This document shows positions 63,030 through 64,000 of a DNA stretch of 64,000 bases, piece after piece (positions within the stretch are counted from its first letter, which is position 1; each line of letters opens with the position of its first letter). The notes under the pieces are model-generated. The model was given only the letters and a program-made list of their open reading frames with translations. It was not told the DNA's origin and made no database searches. Source of the stretch: an uncultured Leifsonia sp. Lineage in GTDB: Bacteria; Actinomycetota; Actinomycetes; Actinomycetales; Microbacteriaceae. The position numbers and the translations under genes are program-made. The stretch spans positions 40,245 to 104,244 of the forward strand of contig NZ_CAMFLC010000009.1 of assembly GCF_945957465.1 (NCBI RefSeq). Reading direction: 5' to 3'.

Positions 63030-63909
63030 GGCTCTGTTGCAAAAATCGTGAAGCTTGAGCATGCTTGGCGGAGATTGGACGGACGGAACGATGACGGATT
63101 TCAAGTGGCGCCATTTCCAGGGTGATGTGATCCTGTGGGCGGTGCGCTGGTATTGTCGCTATCCGATCAGCTATCGCGACCTTGAGGAAATGCTGGCGGA
63201 ACGCGGCATTTCGGTCGACCATACGACGATCTATCGCTGGGTCCAGTGCTACGCCCCGGAGATGGAGAAGCGGCTGCGCTGGTTCTGGCGGCGTGGCTTT
63301 GATCCGAGCTGGCGCCTGGATGAAACCTACGTCAAGGTGCGGGGCAAGTGGACCTACCTGTACCGGGCAGTCGACAAGCGGGGCGACACGATCGATTTCT
63401 ACCTGTCGCCGACCCGCAGCGCCAAGGCAGCGAAGCGGTTCCTGGGCAAGGCCCTGCGAGGCCTGAAGCACTGGGAAAAGCCTGCCACGCTCAATACCGA
63501 CAAAGCGCCGAGCTATGGTGCAGCGATCACCGAATTGAAGCGCGAAGGAAAGCTGGACCGGGAGACGGCCCACCGGCAGGTGAAGTATCTCAATAACGTG
63601 ATCGAGGCCGATCACGGAAAGCTCAAGATACTGATCAAGCCGGTGCGCGGTTTCAAATCGATCCCCACGGCCTATGCCACGATCAAGGGATTCGAAGTCA
63701 TGCGAGCCCTGCGCAAAGGACAGGCTCGCCCCTGGTGCCTGCAGCCCGGCATCAGGGGCGAGGTGCGCCTTGTGGAGAGAGCTTTTGGCATTGGGCCCTC
63801 GGCGCTGACGGAGGCCATGGGCATGCTCAACCACCATTTCGCAGCAGCCGCCTGATCGGCGCAGAGCGACAGCCTACCTCTGACTGCCGCCAATCTTTGC
63901 AACAGAGCC
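63030..63909 (+). mobile_element. IS6100 (IS6 family), complete
   Basis: 880 bp bounded by the 14-bp terminal inverted repeats GGCTCTGTTGCAAA (63030–63043) and TTTGCAACAGAGCC (63896–63909). This is the full length of IS6100. The flanking 8 bp differ (CGCAGACA on the left, ACCCAGTG on the right), so there is no target duplication. The element therefore arrived by cointegrate formation, or a later deletion or recombination joined unrelated flanks. Its right end truncates the integron integrase. Confidence 0.96.
63091..63855 (+). CDS. tnpA: IS6100 transposase (IS6 family, DDE)
   Basis: A 254-aa transposase starting [20 protein letters not shown]. The N-terminal HTH ([20 protein letters not shown]) precedes the DDE catalytic domain ([13 protein letters not shown] first Asp, [13 protein letters not shown] second Asp, [11 protein letters not shown] with the Glu). 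The ends, length and motifs are those of IS6100, and it seems fully functional. IS6 elements make cointegrates and often accumulate resistance genes between copies. Confidence 0.97.
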   Translation: MTDFKWRHFQGDVILWAVRWYCRYPISYRDLEEMLAERGISVDHTTIYRWVQCYAPEMEKRLRWFWRRGFDPSWRLDETYVKVRGKWTYLYRAVDKRGDTIDFYLSPTRSAKAAKRFLGKALRGLKHWEKPATLNTDKAPSYGAAITELKREGKLDRETAHRQVKYLNNVIEADHGKLKILIKPVRGFKSIPTAYATIKGFEVMRALRKGQARPWCLQPGIRGEVRLVERAFGIGPSALTEAMGMLNHHFAAAA

Positions 63910-64000
63910 ACCCAGTGGACATAAGCCTGTTCGGTTCGTAAGCTATAATGCAAGTAGCGTATGCGCTCACGCAACTGGTCCAGAACCTTGACCGAACGCA
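63910..64000 (-). pseudogene. intI1: Class 1 integron integrase IntI1, N-terminal fragment
   Basis: Read on the minus strand from the right edge, the frame gives [20 protein letters not shown] then [10 protein letters not shown], residues about 12–41 of IntI1, after which IS6100 begins. The start codon lies beyond the window. Without the tyrosine-recombinase catalytic domain the integrase is dead, so cassettes to the right cannot be moved by this copy. Arg32 and His39 are the residues that accompany the PcW promoter variant. Confidence 0.95.
63916..63944 (+). promoter_or_regulatory. Integron cassette promoter Pc, weak variant (PcW)
   Basis: TGGACA, 17 bp, TAAGCT on the plus strand inside the intI1 fragment. 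This -35/-10 pair defines the PcW class of class 1 integrons. It lies 6 bp from the IS6100 end and points right, toward attI1 and any gene cassettes beyond the window. Confidence 0.95.

Overview
The window is high-GC DNA from an actinobacterium, most likely a member of Microbacteriaceae (Leifsonia-like). That placement is an inference. It rests on RbpA, PafBC, the TatA/TatC–HelY neighbourhood, an ImuA'/ImuB/DnaE2 cassette with actinobacterial LexA boxes, a DUF3097 gene, many GTG starts and several starts with almost no leader. No rRNA gene or species marker is present.

Region A (1–about 18 kb) is an accessory island of conjugative or plasmid origin. It opens with a divalent-metal resistance operon on the minus strand: CmtR-type repressor, P1B-4 ATPase and lspA, the last cut by the window edge. 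Next come a remnant of a DUF262-type protein and a C5-cytosine methyltransferase. A MobF relaxase/helicase gene (traA) follows, split by a 1.77-kb integrative element. That element carries a broken serine integrase, an APH(3')-II-like kanamycin kinase and two remnants of other traA genes. The split occurs at an 8-bp core, and exact excision would restore the traA frame. Beyond traA lies a minus-strand CBASS anti-phage operon whose five main genes all overlap by a few bases (CD-NTase, E2, E1, JAB peptidase, TIR-SAVED effector), preceded by a 39-aa basic protein gene. An XRE regulator/ImmA-like protease pair runs divergently from it. A DprA-like protein, a small membrane protein and a helix-turn-helix protein close the island.

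Region B (about 18–62.6 kb) looks like ordinary chromosome. It holds an ECF sigma/anti-sigma-like operon opposite a secreted crystallin-like protein, an LCP cell-wall ligase, an MFS exporter, a UbiA-family enzyme, a GH3 lipoprotein and YceI. It also holds the SOS mutasome imuA'–imuB–dnaE2 with a LexA box, a second LexA box at a DUF6504 gene, a VIT1-like transporter, a damaged WYL regulator, a CDF transporter and tRNA-Leu(GAG). The rest is housekeeping: M20 peptidase, UppP, PAC2, HAD, TrmI, FKBP, PafBC, TatA/TatC, HelY, Lnt, RbpA, GDPD, an SPFH/NfeD pair, SDR, S9 peptidase, a UvrA2-type protein and an S51 peptidase. Two DNA-damage regulons (LexA and PafBC) are visible here, and the Pup-proteasome genes that lie near pafBC in mycobacteria are absent.

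Region C (about 62.6–64 kb) is a second mobile segment. A complete IS6100 (880 bp) truncates a class 1 integron integrase at codon 41. The weak cassette promoter PcW is intact and points out of the window, so a gene-cassette array probably begins just to the right.

The strongest systems are the CBASS operon with its split E2/E1 module and the nested integrative element inside traA.
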